Shown here: positions 43,262 to 53,070 of the stretch, one piece after another
Layout: each line of letters opens with the position of its first letter
How positions within the stretch are numbered: the first letter of the stretch is position 1
Source of the DNA: Ruegeria marina
GTDB taxonomy: Bacteria; Pseudomonadota; Alphaproteobacteria; Rhodobacterales; Rhodobacteraceae
Assembly (NCBI RefSeq): GCF_900101475.1
Contig: NZ_FMZV01000002.1
Coordinates: 1 to 64,000, forward strand
DNA length: 64,000 bases
Direction: 5' to 3'
The notes under the pieces: model-generated
What the model saw: only the letters and a program-made list of their open reading frames with translations
Database searches by the model: none
What the model was told of the DNA's origin: nothing
Made by a program: the position numbers and the translations under genes

Positions 43262-44428
43262 ATGGATCTGCACAGCATTTATCCCGGCATCATGGATCTG
43301 AAATGGCGCGCGAAACGACGCCTGCCCAAATTCGTGTGGGAGTATCTGGACAGCGGGACCGGGGTCGAGGCCACCAGGACCCGAAACCGCGTGGCGCTGG
43401 ACAGGGTCGGATTCATGCCCTCGATCCTGCACGGGCCGCTGGAACATGAGCTCAGCACCGAGTTTCTTGGAACGCGTTACGACCTGCCGTTCGGGGTTGC
43501 GCCCGTTGGCATGTCGGGGCTGATCTGGCCAGATGCAGAAAGCCATCTTGCCCGCGCGGCGGCCGCGGCCAATATTCCCTATTGCCTGTCAACCGTTGCC
43601 AGCCGGAGTCCCGAGGATCTTGCACCCCATATCGGGCCGCAGGCCTGGTTCCAGCTCTACCCGCCCAAGGACGAGGGCATTCGCAAGGACTTGCTGGACC
43701 GGGCGCACAAGGCCGGGTTCCGGGTGCTGGTGCTGACCGTCGATGTTCCGGTGGCGTCGCGCCGCGAACGGCAGATCCGTTCCGGACTGACCCAACCGCC
43801 AAAACTCACCCCGCGCCTCTTGGCGCAGGTCGCGCTGCGCCCGGCCTGGGCAGCCGCCACGGCAAGGGCCGGTATGCCGCATATGCGGACCCTCGACAAA
43901 TATTCCCAAGGTATCGCCAACCTGCCGCCGACGGCCCACATCGGCTATATCCTGCGCACCTCGCCCACGGCGGACTATGTGAAATGGCTGCGCGACCACT
44001 GGCAGGGACCGTTCATCGTCAAGGGGGTCTCCCGCGCCGAGGATGCCGAAAGACTGGAGCAGTTGGGCATCGACGCGCTTTGGGTGTCAAATCATGCCGG
44101 ACGTCAGTTCGACGGCGCACCGGGCACTGCCGAAACCCTGCCCGAGATGCGCGCGGCGACCCGGCTTCCCCTTGTGTTCGACAGCGGCGTCGAAGGCGGC
44201 CTGGATGTTCTGAGAGCCCTCGCCCTGGGGGCGGATTTCGTCATGCTGGGCCGGGCCTTCCACTTCGGGCTTGCCGCACTCGGCGCCCGTGGCCCGGATC
44301 ATGTGATCGACGTTCTTCGCAAGGACATGGAGGCGAACATGGGGCAATTGGGGGCAAGATGCTTGCGAGACTTGCCGCCAACGCGAACGCTCAATCCTTT
44401 TACTGATCGCCATGTGGGATCAGTCTGA
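43262..44428 (+). CDS. FMN-dependent alpha-hydroxy-acid dehydrogenase (LldD family)
   Basis: A 388-residue TIM-barrel flavoenzyme like L-lactate dehydrogenase or glycolate oxidase. Visible family positions: FVWEYLDSGTGVE, PFGVAPVGMSGLIWPDAE, WFQLYPPKDEG, LTVDVPVASRRER, FIVKGVSRAEDAE (substrate-side Lys), WVSNHAGRQFDG with the catalytic His, and LVFDSGVEGGLDVLRALALGADFVMLGRAF for FMN phosphate. The exact 2-hydroxy acid is unknown. ATG 43253 is three codons upstream and equally possible; no clear Shine-Dalgarno is present for either. Confidence 0.88.
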   Translation: MDLHSIYPGIMDLKWRAKRRLPKFVWEYLDSGTGVEATRTRNRVALDRVGFMPSILHGPLEHELSTEFLGTRYDLPFGVAPVGMSGLIWPDAESHLARAAAAANIPYCLSTVASRSPEDLAPHIGPQAWFQLYPPKDEGIRKDLLDRAHKAGFRVLVLTVDVPVASRRERQIRSGLTQPPKLTPRLLAQVALRPAWAAATARAGMPHMRTLDKYSQGIANLPPTAHIGYILRTSPTADYVKWLRDHWQGPFIVKGVSRAEDAERLEQLGIDALWVSNHAGRQFDGAPGTAETLPEMRAATRLPLVFDSGVEGGLDVLRALALGADFVMLGRAFHFGLAALGARGPDHVIDVLRKDMEANMGQLGARCLRDLPPTRTLNPFTDRHVGSV

Positions 44429-44544
44429 CCAAAAAGAGGCGGATGCGAGCGATAATATGCCGGTTATACCCAGAACTACCAATATCCATACCGCTATTGT
44501 CCGCCTAAAACACACGGCCAATTGACCAGAGACCGGGACCAGCC

Positions 44545-47500
44545 ATGACTGAATTCAAGAAGATCCTCATTGCGAACCGGGGCGAGATCGCCATCCGGGT
44601 GATGCGCGCCGCCAACGAGATGGGCAAGAAAACGGTCGCCGTGTTTGCCGAAGAAGACAAGCTTGGCCTGCACCGGTTCAAGGCGGATGAAGCCTATCGC
44701 ATTGGCGAGGGCATGGGGCCGGTGGCGGCCTACCTGTCGATCCCCGAGATCATCCGGGTCGCCAAGGAAAGCGGCGCGGATGCGATTCATCCCGGCTATG
44801 GCCTGCTTTCGGAAAACCCCGATTTCGTCGATGCCTGCGTACAGAACGGCATCACCTTCATCGGGCCGCGCGCCGAGACCATGCGCGCATTGGGCGACAA
44901 GGCCAGCGCGCGACGGGTTGCCATCGCGGCAGGTGTGCCGGTGATCCCGGCCACAGAGGTTCTGGGCGACGACATGGATGCCATCCGCAAGGAGGCCGCC
45001 GAGATCGGCTATCCCCTGATGCTCAAGGCGTCGTGGGGCGGCGGCGGGCGCGGCATGCGCCCCATCCACAGCGAAAAGGAACTGGCCGAAAAGGTGATGG
45101 AAGGCCGTCGCGAGGCCGAGGCCGCATTCGGTAACGGCGAGGGTTATCTGGAAAAGATGATCATCCGCGCCCGCCATGTCGAGGTGCAGATCCTTGGCGA
45201 CAAGCACGGTGAAATCTATCATCTGTGGGAACGCGACTGCTCGGTCCAGCGCCGCAACCAGAAGGTCGTGGAACGCGCCCCGGCCCCGTACCTGAGCCAG
45301 GAGCAGCGCGAGGAACTCTGCGACCTGGGCCGCCGAATCTGCGCGCATGTGAACTACGAATGCGCCGGCACGGTCGAATTCCTGATGGATATGGACAGCG
45401 GCAAATTCTACTTCATCGAGGTGAACCCCCGCGTACAGGTCGAACACACGGTGACCGAAGAGGTGACCGGCATCGACATCGTGCAGGCGCAGATCCTGAT
45501 CGCCGAGGGCAAGACGCTGGCCGAGGCGACCGGCAAGGCCAGCCAGGGCGAAATCCGTCTGAACGGACATGCATTGCAGACCCGGATCACCACCGAGGAT
45601 CCGCTGAACAACTTCATCCCCGATTACGGCCGCATCACCGCCTATCGGTCCGCAACCGGCATGGGCATCCGCCTGGACGGCGGCACGGCCTATTCGGGGG
45701 GCGTGATCACGCGCTACTACGACTCGCTCCTGACCAAGGTCACCGCCTGGGCCCCGACGCCGGAAAAGGCCATCGCCCGCATGGACCGCGCCCTGCGCGA
45801 ATTCCGCATCCGCGGTGTCAGCACCAATATCGACTTTGTCATCAACCTGCTGAAACACCCGACCTTCCTGTCGAACGAATACACCACCAAGTTCATCGAC
45901 ACGACGCCGGACCTGTTCCAGTTCCGCAAGCGGCGCGACCGGGGCACCAAGGTGCTGACCTATATCGCCGACATCACGGTGAACGGGCACCCCGAGACCC
46001 GCGACCGGCCGATGCCTCCGGCCGATCTCAAGCTGCCGAAACCACCCGCCAGGCGAAGCGAGCCGCGCATGGGCACCCGCAACCTGCTGGAGCAGAAAGG
46101 CCCGCAGGCGGTCGCCGACTGGATGAAGGCGCAGCGCCAGCTCCTGATCACCGACACGACAATGCGCGACGGGCACCAGTCCTTGCTGGCGACCCGGATG
46201 CGGTCGATCGACATGATCCGGGTTGCGCCGGCCTATGCCGCCAACCTGCCGCAGCTCTTCAGCGTCGAATGCTGGGGCGGCGCGACCTTCGATGTGGCTT
46301 ACCGCTTCCTCCAGGAATGTCCCTGGCAGCGCCTGCGCGACCTGCGCGAAGCGATGCCCAACCTGATGACCCAGATGCTGCTGCGCGGCGCCAACGGCGT
46401 GGGCTACACCAACTATCCCGACAATGTGGTGCGCGAATTCGTGCGTCAGGCTGCCAAGGGAATCGACGTGTTCCGGGTCTTCGACAGCCTGAACTGGGTC
46501 GAGAACATGCGCGTCGCGATGGATGCGGTGGTCGAGCAGAACAAGATCTGCGAGGGCACGATCTGCTATACCGGCGACATCCTGAACCCTGACCGCGCCA
46601 AGTACAACCTCAAGTACTATGTGGCGATGGGCAAGGAATTGCGCGACGCAGGCGCCCATGTGCTGGGACTCAAGGATATGGCGGGTCTCTTGAAACCCGC
46701 CGCCGCACGGGTGTTGATCCGTGCGCTCAAGGAAGAGGTGGGCCTGCCCATCCATTTCCACACCCACGACACCGCCGGCATTGCCAGCGCCACCATCCTT
46801 GCCGCATCCGAGGCCGGGGTGGATGCCGTCGACTGCGCGATGGACAGTTTCTCGGGCAACACCAGCCAGGCGACGCTGGGCACCGTGGTCGAGGCGCTGC
46901 GCCACACCGACCGCGACACCGGGCTGGACGTCAAGGCAGTCCGCGAGATCAGCGACTATTTCGAAGCCGTGCGTGCGCAATACGCCGCCTTCGAATCCGG
47001 GCTTCAAGCCCCGGCGTCCGAGGTCTACCTGCATGAAATGCCGGGCGGCCAGTTCACCAACCTCAAGGCGCAGGCGCGTTCGATGGGGCTGGAGGAGCGC
47101 TGGCACGAAGTGGCGCAGATGTATGCCGACGTGAACCAGATGTTCGGCGATATCGTCAAGGTGACGCCCTCATCCAAGGTTGTCGGCGACATGGCCCTGA
47201 TGATGGTCAGCCAGGGCCTGACCCGCGCCCAGGTCGAAGACCCCGGAACCGACGTTGCCTTCCCCGACTCGGTCATAGACATGCTGCGCGGCAATCTTGG
47301 CCAGCCGCCGGGCGGCTTTCCGCCTGCGATCCTGACCAAGGTGCTGAAGGGTGAGGCGCCCAATACCGAGCGGCCCGGCAAGCATCTGGACCCGGTTGAT
47401 ATCGAAGCCGTGCGCGCGCAGGTGTCAAAGGAACTGGAAGGCAAGGAAGTCGATGACGAGGACCTGAACGGTTACCTGATGTATCCGAAGGTGTTCATGG

Positions 47501-47982
47501 ACTACATGGGCCGCCACCGGATATACGGGCCCGTCCGAACCCTGCCGACCCGCACTTTCTTCTACGGGATGGAGCCGGGCGAGGAGATCACCGCCGAGAT
47601 CGACCCCGGCAAGACGCTTGAAATCCGCTGCCAGGCCATTGGCGAGACGGATGAAAAGGGTGAAGTCAAGGTGTTCTTCGAACTCAACGGTCAGCCTCGG
47701 GTGATCCGGGTGCCGAACCGGCTGGTCAAGGCGAGCACGACACAGCGGCCCAAGGCCGTGGCCGGTAACCCCAATCACCTGGGCGCCCCGATGCCCGGGG
47801 TCGTGGCGACGGTAACCGTGCAGGCGGGACAGGAGGTCAAGGCGGGCGATTTGCTGCTGACCATCGAAGCCATGAAGATGGAAACCGGCATCCATGCCGA
47901 ACGCGACGCAACGGTAAAGGCGGTCCATGTCCAGCCCGGCGGCCAGATTGACGCCAAGGATCTGCTGATCGAACTGCAATAG
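44545..47982 (+). CDS. pyc: Pyruvate carboxylase
   Basis: A 1145-residue, single-chain biotin enzyme that carboxylates pyruvate to oxaloacetate (anaplerosis). Domains in order: biotin carboxylase (about 1-460; MLKASWGGGGRGMRPI ATP-grasp loop, EVNPRVQVEHTVTEE), carboxyltransferase (about 530-810; LLITDTTMRDGHQSLLATRMR, FHTHDTAGIA), the tetramerisation region and a biotinyl domain at the C-terminus (EAMKMETG, biotin on Lys1111). Length and order match alpha4-type Pyc. GGGA precedes the ATG, and a terminator follows 25 bases after the stop. Confidence 0.98.
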   Translation: MTEFKKILIANRGEIAIRVMRAANEMGKKTVAVFAEEDKLGLHRFKADEAYRIGEGMGPVAAYLSIPEIIRVAKESGADAIHPGYGLLSENPDFVDACVQNGITFIGPRAETMRALGDKASARRVAIAAGVPVIPATEVLGDDMDAIRKEAAEIGYPLMLKASWGGGGRGMRPIHSEKELAEKVMEGRREAEAAFGNGEGYLEKMIIRARHVEVQILGDKHGEIYHLWERDCSVQRRNQKVVERAPAPYLSQEQREELCDLGRRICAHVNYECAGTVEFLMDMDSGKFYFIEVNPRVQVEHTVTEEVTGIDIVQAQILIAEGKTLAEATGKASQGEIRLNGHALQTRITTEDPLNNFIPDYGRITAYRSATGMGIRLDGGTAYSGGVITRYYDSLLTKVTAWAPTPEKAIARMDRALREFRIRGVSTNIDFVINLLKHPTFLSNEYTTKFIDTTPDLFQFRKRRDRGTKVLTYIADITVNGHPETRDRPMPPADLKLPKPPARRSEPRMGTRNLLEQKGPQAVADWMKAQRQLLITDTTMRDGHQSLLATRMRSIDMIRVAPAYAANLPQLFSVECWGGATFDVAYRFLQECPWQRLRDLREAMPNLMTQMLLRGANGVGYTNYPDNVVREFVRQAAKGIDVFRVFDSLNWVENMRVAMDAVVEQNKICEGTICYTGDILNPDRAKYNLKYYVAMGKELRDAGAHVLGLKDMAGLLKPAAARVLIRALKEEVGLPIHFHTHDTAGIASATILAASEAGVDAVDCAMDSFSGNTSQATLGTVVEALRHTDRDTGLDVKAVREISDYFEAVRAQYAAFESGLQAPASEVYLHEMPGGQFTNLKAQARSMGLEERWHEVAQMYADVNQMFGDIVKVTPSSKVVGDMALMMVSQGLTRAQVEDPGTDVAFPDSVIDMLRGNLGQPPGGFPPAILTKVLKGEAPNTERPGKHLDPVDIEAVRAQVSKELEGKEVDDEDLNGYLMYPKVFMDYMGRHRIYGPVRTLPTRTFFYGMEPGEEITAEIDPGKTLEIRCQAIGETDEKGEVKVFFELNGQPRVIRVPNRLVKASTTQRPKAVAGNPNHLGAPMPGVVATVTVQAGQEVKAGDLLLTIEAMKMETGIHAERDATVKAVHVQPGGQIDAKDLLIELQ

Positions 47983-48007
47983 ACAAGGATAGCCATCAGA
48001 ACCAACA

Positions 48008-48038
48008 CCGCGCCCCCTGACCGGGGCGCGGTTTTTCT
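48008..48038 (+). terminator. Terminator after pyc
   Basis: A 10-bp stem ACCGCGCCCC/GGGGCGCGGT with a 6-base loop, followed by TTTTCT. Confidence 0.92.
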
Positions 48039-48106
48039 ATTGCTTTGCGGCGAAACTGAAGCTGCAAACGGGACAAAGAATTTTCCGCGCGGCCCTCATT
48101 TTCCGC

Positions 48107-48135
48107 TTGCAGGCACCGGCCGGAATTTATATCTC
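48107..48135 (+). promoter_or_regulatory. Promoter for the tRNA-Gly pair
   Basis: TTGCAG (48107-48112) and TATCTC (48130-48135) with a 17-base spacer, about 18 bases before the first tRNA. A sigma-70-like arrangement. Confidence 0.5.
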
Positions 48136-48153
48136 CCTCCTCACTCAAACGGG

Positions 48154-48228
48154 GCGGGCGTAGCTCAGGGGTAGAGCATTACCTTGCCAAGGTAAGGGTC
48201 GTGAGTTCGAATCTCATCGCCCGCTCCA
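48154..48228 (+). tRNA. tRNA-Gly(GCC)
   Basis: A 75-nt cloverleaf including encoded CCA. The acceptor GCGGGCG pairs with CGCCCGC; the anticodon stem TTACC/GGTAA holds loop TTGCCAA with anticodon GCC at 48186-48188; the T arm has GTTCGAATC. Confidence 0.97.
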
Positions 48229-48261
48229 GATTGAGACCTCAGGCCGGTTGGCCAAACGGAT

Positions 48262-48336
48262 GCGGGCGTAGCTCAGGGGTAGAGCATTACCTTGCCAAGG
48301 TAAGGGTCGTGAGTTCGAATCTCATCGCCCGCTCCA
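48262..48336 (+). tRNA. tRNA-Gly(GCC), second identical copy
   Basis: Identical over 75 nt to the copy at 48154, with a 33-base spacer between them. The two share one promoter and are followed by a terminator. Confidence 0.97.
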
Positions 48337-48345
48337 GATATTCGA

Positions 48346-48372
48346 AAAGGCCGTCCGGTGGGCGGCCTTTCG
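48346..48372 (+). terminator. Terminator after the tRNA-Gly pair
   Basis: An 8-bp stem AAAGGCCG/CGGCCTTT with a 9-base loop, 10 bases after the second tRNA. Confidence 0.7.
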
Positions 48373-48497
48373 CATTTTCGCGCAACCTGCCAGTGCCGCA
48401 GTTTTTTGATCAAAATTTTTGACGCGGCTCCCGATTCAGGTCAATGCTGTGCGCGAGTGAATCGCCGCATCACGCGGCAAGCTGGAGGAAATCGGCC

Positions 48498-49850
48498 ATG
48501 GCCCCCGTCATCTATCCCACAACCAACCTGGCAGCGACCGAGCAACTGGTCATCGACCATGGCAAGGGCATCTATGTCTATGACACCGACGGCAAGGAAT
48601 ACATCGAAGGCCTGGCCGGGCTCTGGTGCACCTCGCTGGGGTATTCCAACGCGGAACTGGTCGATGCGATTGCAGAGCAATTGCACAAGATGCCCTTTCA
48701 GCACACGTTCGGCGGCAAGACCCACGAACCGGTGATGAAACTGGCGGAAAAGCTAAAGACGATGGTGCCGGTCGAGGATGCGTATTTCTTCTTCGGCAAT
48801 TCCGGTTCGGATGCCAACGACACCCATTACAAGATGCTGCGCTACTATTTCAACGCCATCGGCAAGCCGGAAAAGCGCAAGATCATCACCCGTGAACGCG
48901 GCTATCACGGGGTCACCGTCGCCGCCGGATCGCTGACCTCGCTGCCCGCGAACCTTGCGCATTTCGACGCGCCGGTCGAGGCGCTGCACATCCTGCGCTC
49001 GGACGCACCGCACTATTACACCGGCCGCAAGGGCAACGAGACCGAAGCGCAATTCGTCGACCGCATCATCGACAATCTGGAAAAGCAGATCCTGGCCGAA
49101 GGGGCCGATACGATCGCGGCCATGATTGTCGAGCCGATCACCGGCGCCTCGGGGGTCATCGTGCCGCCCGAGGGCTACTACGAAAAACTTCAGGCGCTGC
49201 TGCGCAAGCATGACATCCTGGTCTGGGCCGACGAGGTGATCTGCGGTTTTGGCCGCACCGGCGCCGATTTCGGCTGCACCACCATGGGCATCAAGCCCGA
49301 CCTGATGACCTTTGCCAAGCAGCTGAGCTCGGCCTATTTCCCGATCTCCGCCTCGGTCATTCCGGGCTGGATGTATGAAAAGATGGTCGCCCCCTCGGCT
49401 GCTGTCGGCGTGTTCGGCCACGGCTACACCTATTCCGGCCATCCGGCCGCCTGTGCTGCGGCGCTCAAGACGCTGGAGATCTACGAGCGCGACAAGATCT
49501 TCGAACATGCCGCCGAGGTCGGCGCCTACATGCAGGAGCAACTACGCGCCATCTTCACCGACCACCCGCTGGTGGGCGAGGTGCGCGGCAAGGGACTGAT
49601 CGCAGCGCTGGAACTGGTGTCGAACAAGACCACCGGCGCCACCATCGAGAAGGGCGCCGGCGGCGCCACCGTGCAGCGGCATGCGCAGGACAACGGCCTG
49701 CTGATCCGGGCCGTTGCGGGCAATGCCGCAGCCCTCTGCCCGCCGCTGATCATCACCCGAGAGGAGATCGACGAGATGCTGCGCCGCCTCAAGATCGCCG
49801 TCGATGGCGCCTATGCCGAGTTGAAGGAAAAGGGCCTGCTTGCGGCCTGA
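48498..49850 (+). CDS. Class III aminotransferase (omega-amino acid:pyruvate type)
   Basis: A 450-residue PLP enzyme. Family positions are DGKEYIEGLAGLWCTSLGYSN near the N-terminus, FFGNSGSDANDTHYKM (cofactor phosphate), YHGVTVAAGSLT, MIVEPITGASGVIVPPEGYY, WADEVICGFGRTG and the PLP Lys in LMTFAKQLSSAY. Related marine enzymes act on taurine, beta-alanine or putrescine with pyruvate as acceptor; the substrate cannot be fixed here. GGAGGAA lies 8 bases before the ATG at 48498. Confidence 0.92.
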   Translation: MAPVIYPTTNLAATEQLVIDHGKGIYVYDTDGKEYIEGLAGLWCTSLGYSNAELVDAIAEQLHKMPFQHTFGGKTHEPVMKLAEKLKTMVPVEDAYFFFGNSGSDANDTHYKMLRYYFNAIGKPEKRKIITRERGYHGVTVAAGSLTSLPANLAHFDAPVEALHILRSDAPHYYTGRKGNETEAQFVDRIIDNLEKQILAEGADTIAAMIVEPITGASGVIVPPEGYYEKLQALLRKHDILVWADEVICGFGRTGADFGCTTMGIKPDLMTFAKQLSSAYFPISASVIPGWMYEKMVAPSAAVGVFGHGYTYSGHPAACAAALKTLEIYERDKIFEHAAEVGAYMQEQLRAIFTDHPLVGEVRGKGLIAALELVSNKTTGATIEKGAGGATVQRHAQDNGLLIRAVAGNAAALCPPLIITREEIDEMLRRLKIAVDGAYAELKEKGLLAA

Positions 49851-49869
49851 TCCTTTCGACCTTTTGGTG

Positions 49870-50679
49870 ATGGACAGGCGGGCCCAGCCTCTGCCACGCT
49901 GTGGCATGGCGCGTGGTTCTCACATCCCGGCGCCCGGCCCCGCCGGACGCGCCGCCCTTGTGGCGGCGCTGCTCTGGGCCGGCCTGCTGCCTGCGCCCGC
50001 AATCGGCGAGGCCGATTGCACACGCGATGCGATGATCGTGTTCGATGCCTCCGGCTCGATGGCGGAAATGGGATATAACGGGCTCGATCGACCCCGGATC
50101 CTCGATGCGCGCGAAGCGCTGCACGACGCCCTGCCCCGCATCGCGGCCCTGCGCCGGCTCGGTCTGGTCACTTATGGCGCGGCCATGGACGGAGACGACG
50201 GGGGCGATCTGTGCAAGCGGGTCTCGATGCAGTTCGCGCCCAGCCCCGATGCGGCGGGTCCGATCCTTCACCTGATCGACGGGATAGAACCCGATGGCAA
50301 CACCGCCCTGACCGAAGCGGTCGACCTTGCCGCGCGCGTCTTTGAACAGCCGCCCCGGCCCGGGGTGATCGTGCTGGTCACCGATGGCTACGAGACCTGC
50401 GGCGGCGCGCCCTGTGCGCTGGCCGCCAAGCTGGCCCGCGTCACGCCCGGCCTGACCGTGCATGTGATCGGCTTTCGCGTACGCTCGCAATTCTTTGGCT
50501 GGGAAGGCGGCGACGCCAACCCCGACGTGCCGGAAACGATCAGCCCAGCCGAATGCCTGGCCCAGGCCACCGGCGGGGAATATGTCTCGACCGAAACCGT
50601 CGAAGAGTTGATCCGGGCCCTGAACCAGACGCTGGGCTGCCCCCTGTACGGCGCGTTGGCGCCGCTCAGAACGCCTTGA
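49870..50679 (+). CDS. Exported von Willebrand factor A domain protein
   Basis: About 269 residues. A hydrophobic stretch (RAALVAALLWAGLLPAPAIGEA) forms a signal sequence after a basic start. The VWA domain has a complete MIDAS: DASGSM, the Thr in DGNTALTEA and Asp in LVTDGYETCGG. Four or more cysteines suggest a periplasmic disulfide-bonded fold. The start is uncertain: ATG 49870 and 49906 and an overlapping TTG at 49840 are possible, none with a good ribosome site. It follows the aminotransferase gene by 19 bases. Confidence 0.75.
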   Translation: MDRRAQPLPRCGMARGSHIPAPGPAGRAALVAALLWAGLLPAPAIGEADCTRDAMIVFDASGSMAEMGYNGLDRPRILDAREALHDALPRIAALRRLGLVTYGAAMDGDDGGDLCKRVSMQFAPSPDAAGPILHLIDGIEPDGNTALTEAVDLAARVFEQPPRPGVIVLVTDGYETCGGAPCALAAKLARVTPGLTVHVIGFRVRSQFFGWEGGDANPDVPETISPAECLAQATGGEYVSTETVEELIRALNQTLGCPLYGALAPLRTP

Positions 50680-50905
50680 AGGTCATCGTGGTCAGGGACC
50701 GCTCGATGTTCGGAATGATCAGCAAATTGTCATTGATGTATTTTCCCACATCCTCGCCGGCCGGGATGTAAAGCTTCATCAGCAGATCATATTCGCCGCT
50801 GGTCGAATAGAGTTCCGAATGGATTTCGCGAAACGCGATCTCCTCGGCCACCTTGTAGGTGGTGCCCGGCTTGCAACGGATCTGGATGAATACGCAGGTG
50901 GTCAT
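50666..50905 (-). CDS. Stand-alone Lrp/AsnC ligand-binding (RAM) domain protein
   Basis: A 79-residue protein consisting only of the AsnC-type effector domain ([43 protein letters not shown]...[13 protein letters not shown]). The HTH is absent. Such proteins oligomerise and bind amino acids; their partners are usually unknown. It is convergent and slightly overlapping (14 bases) with the VWA gene and divergent from hisB. GAGAGG precedes the ATG. Confidence 0.9.
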   Translation of the reverse strand: MTTCVFIQIRCKPGTTYKVAEEIAFREIHSELYSTSGEYDLLMKLYIPAGEDVGKYINDNLLIIPNIERSLTTMTFKAF

Positions 50906-51063
50906 GCCGCCTCTCTCGTTCTGTTCGGCCGAAGGCTGGCACGGGCGGCGGACAGGTTCAATCCCCTGTTTTCACGCAACAGATCGTCACGCCTGTTCGC
51001 CAGGCACTGGAAATCGCCGTAACTGCATGTCAAAAGCCCTGCGTTACCACAAGGATTTCGCCC

Positions 51064-51651
51064 ATGCGCCGCGCCAGCATCAGCCGCCAGACCGCCGAAA
51101 CCCGGATCACGGTCGAGATCGACCTCGACGGGACCGGAACTTATGACAACCGGACAGGCGTCGGTTTCTTCGATCACATGCTGGACCAGCTCGCGCGCCA
51201 TTCGCTGATCGACATGACGATCCGGGCCGAGGGCGATTATCACATCGACGATCACCACACGGTCGAGGATACCGGTATCGCGCTGGGACAGGCGCTGGCC
51301 CAGGCGCTTGGCGACAAGCGCGGCATCCGCCGCTACGGCGAATGCCATCTGCCGATGGACGACGCACAGGTGCGCTGCGCGCTGGACCTGTCCGGCAGGC
51401 CGTTCCTGGTCTGGAATGTCACGCTGCCGACGCAGAAGATCGGAACCTTCGACACCGAACTGGTACGTGAATTCTTCCAGGCCTTCAGCACCCATGGCGG
51501 CATTACCCTGCATGTCGACCAGCTGCACGGGCTGAACAGCCACCATATCGCCGAGGCGGCCTTCAAGGCCGTGGCCCGCGCCCTGCGGCAGGCAGTCGAG
51601 CCCGACCCGCGCAAGGGTGACGCCATCCCATCGACCAAGGGCACGCTTTGA
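51064..51651 (+). CDS. hisB: Imidazoleglycerol-phosphate dehydratase
   Basis: HisB dehydrates imidazole glycerol phosphate in histidine synthesis. The 195-residue monofunctional form (no phosphatase domain) has the two metal-binding repeats: [13 protein letters not shown] with [14 protein letters not shown], and [37 protein letters not shown] lies upstream of the ATG. The stop overlaps the hisH start. Confidence 0.97.
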   Translation: MRRASISRQTAETRITVEIDLDGTGTYDNRTGVGFFDHMLDQLARHSLIDMTIRAEGDYHIDDHHTVEDTGIALGQALAQALGDKRGIRRYGECHLPMDDAQVRCALDLSGRPFLVWNVTLPTQKIGTFDTELVREFFQAFSTHGGITLHVDQLHGLNSHHIAEAAFKAVARALRQAVEPDPRKGDAIPSTKGTL

Positions 51652-52289
51652 TGCTGACCGCCATCATCGACTACGAGTCGGGCAACCTGCACTCGGCCGA
51701 GAAGGCATTCCAGAAGATGGCGCGGGAACTGGGTGCAGGCGAGGTCGTGGTGACCTCCGATGCCGAAATCCTGGCTCGGGCCGACCGCCTGGTCCTTCCC
51801 GGCGATGGCGCCTTCCCGGCCTGCGCTGCCGAGTTGCGCGGGCACAAGGGCCTTTACGAGGCAATGGTCGAGGCGGTCGAGCAGAAGGGCCGCCCCTTCC
51901 TCGGCATCTGTGTCGGCATGCAGCTGATGGCGACCACAGGCCACGAATACGAGAATACACCCGGCTTGAACTGGGTTGGCGGCGACGTGGTCCGGATCGA
52001 ACCGTCCGACGCCACCCTCAAGGTGCCGCATATGGGCTGGAACGACCTCGTGATCGAGGCCCGCCATCCGGTGTTTGACGGGATTGAAACCGGCGACCAC
52101 GTCTATTTCGTGCATTCCTACCATTTCCGCGTCGGCAATCCCGCGCACCGGCTTGCCCATGTCGATTACGGCGGGCCCGTGACTGCGGTGATCGGGCGCG
52201 ATACGATGGTGGGCATGCAGTTCCACCCGGAAAAGAGTCAGGCCATCGGTCTGCGCATGATCGGCAATTTCCTCACCTGGCGCCCCTGA
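51651..52289 (+). CDS. hisH: Imidazole glycerol phosphate synthase, glutaminase subunit
   Basis: HisH supplies ammonia from glutamine to HisF. The 212-residue class I amidotransferase has the nucleophile Cys87 in LGICVGMQLM, the oxyanion/PGDGAF region (50-55) and the His-Glu pair in MQFHPEKSQ near residue 197. ATG 51651 overlaps the hisB TGA. Downstream is a repeat copy, not hisA. Confidence 0.96.
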   Translation: MLTAIIDYESGNLHSAEKAFQKMARELGAGEVVVTSDAEILARADRLVLPGDGAFPACAAELRGHKGLYEAMVEAVEQKGRPFLGICVGMQLMATTGHEYENTPGLNWVGGDVVRIEPSDATLKVPHMGWNDLVIEARHPVFDGIETGDHVYFVHSYHFRVGNPAHRLAHVDYGGPVTAVIGRDTMVGMQFHPEKSQAIGLRMIGNFLTWRP

Positions 52290-52671
52290 GGCAAGGCCGC
52301 ACGCCCGGCATGGTGCATTCGGGCTTCTTTCTGGTCGGAAATACTCCCGCCGGAGGCGTCCGCCCCCTCCGCTTGCCCTGTCGGGGCGAGGGACTCTCGC
52401 AGCCTGGCGGCGCGCGCCCTTGCGGCCACGCCTTGGGCACGACGACGGCCCGGACAAGCCGCCCCCGCCAGCAGGCCGGGCTCAGTCGCGCCACTTAACA
52501 CCTGATGGCCAAGCGATCATGCGTCCTTATCCCGGACAAGACCGAGGCCAAGGCGCTGCGTTTCGCCCTTCCCGACAACCGCCCGGCCCGGGAAAATGCA
52601 CCGGAGCGGTCCGAACCTGACAAGGTCCGGCAGCAGGCCCGGCCCCGGCCCTGCCAGCATCCCGAAGGGTC
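52290..52671. other. Convergent intergenic gap hisH/DUF2147
   Basis: About 380 bases that hold repeat copy F at the left end. The rest shows no credible gene; open frames have no ribosome site. Confidence 0.5.
52321..52370 (+). repeat. Dispersed intergenic repeat, copy F
   Basis: GGGCTTCTTTCTGGTCGGAA, ATACTCCCGCCGGAGGCG and TCCGCCCCCTCC. The 5' part matches copies B and E closely, while the 3' hairpin part is degenerate. It starts 31 bases after the hisH stop. Confidence 0.75.
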
Positions 52672-53070
52672 TTAATTGACGCGCATCCAGGTCTGGCCGC
52701 GGCAGATGAGGCCGCCGGCCACGCATCCCTTTACCGTCAGAGCGTCTCCGTCGAGCGACATTTTCGAACTGTATGTCTTGTCCGAATCCGGGGCCCAGAT
52801 CTGACCGCCGGAGTAGGAACCGCCGCCGCCCGGCTGCATGTCCCAGAGCATGCGCTTGCCCTTGTGCTCATAATCGGCCTGCTCGATGCCATCCTTGTCA
52901 TAAGCCGTCTTGATGGTGCCGCAGATGCTCGGTCCGCATGGGGCGACCGCTACATGCAGGTATCCGCCGCTATCGCCCGGTTCGGTCTTCCACGTCCCCG
53001 CCGCAGGATCGGCGGCAGCGGCGCCGGCAAACCCGAGGCCGAGTGCGGCCGCAAGAATCAGTCTGTTCAT
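52672..53070 (-). CDS. DUF2147 family exported protein
   Basis: A 132-residue protein with a signal peptide (MNRLILAAALGLGFAGAAAA) and the DUF2147 pattern: AGTWKTE, VAVAPCGPSICGTIKTAYD, GGQIWAPDSDKTYSSKMSL and VKGCVAGGLICRGQTWMRV. Cysteines probably pair in the periplasm. Members are often linked to growth on unusual carbon sources or stress, but function is not established. Divergent from hisA. Confidence 0.85.
   Translation of the reverse strand: MNRLILAAALGLGFAGAAAADPAAGTWKTEPGDSGGYLHVAVAPCGPSICGTIKTAYDKDGIEQADYEHKGKRMLWDMQPGGGGSYSGGQIWAPDSDKTYSSKMSLDGDALTVKGCVAGGLICRGQTWMRVN

Noticed and set aside
48154-48336. tRNA-Gly duplication as an attachment-site direct repeat
   Set aside because: Both copies are complete functional tRNAs with a 33-base spacer, a shared promoter and a terminator; nothing is inserted between them.
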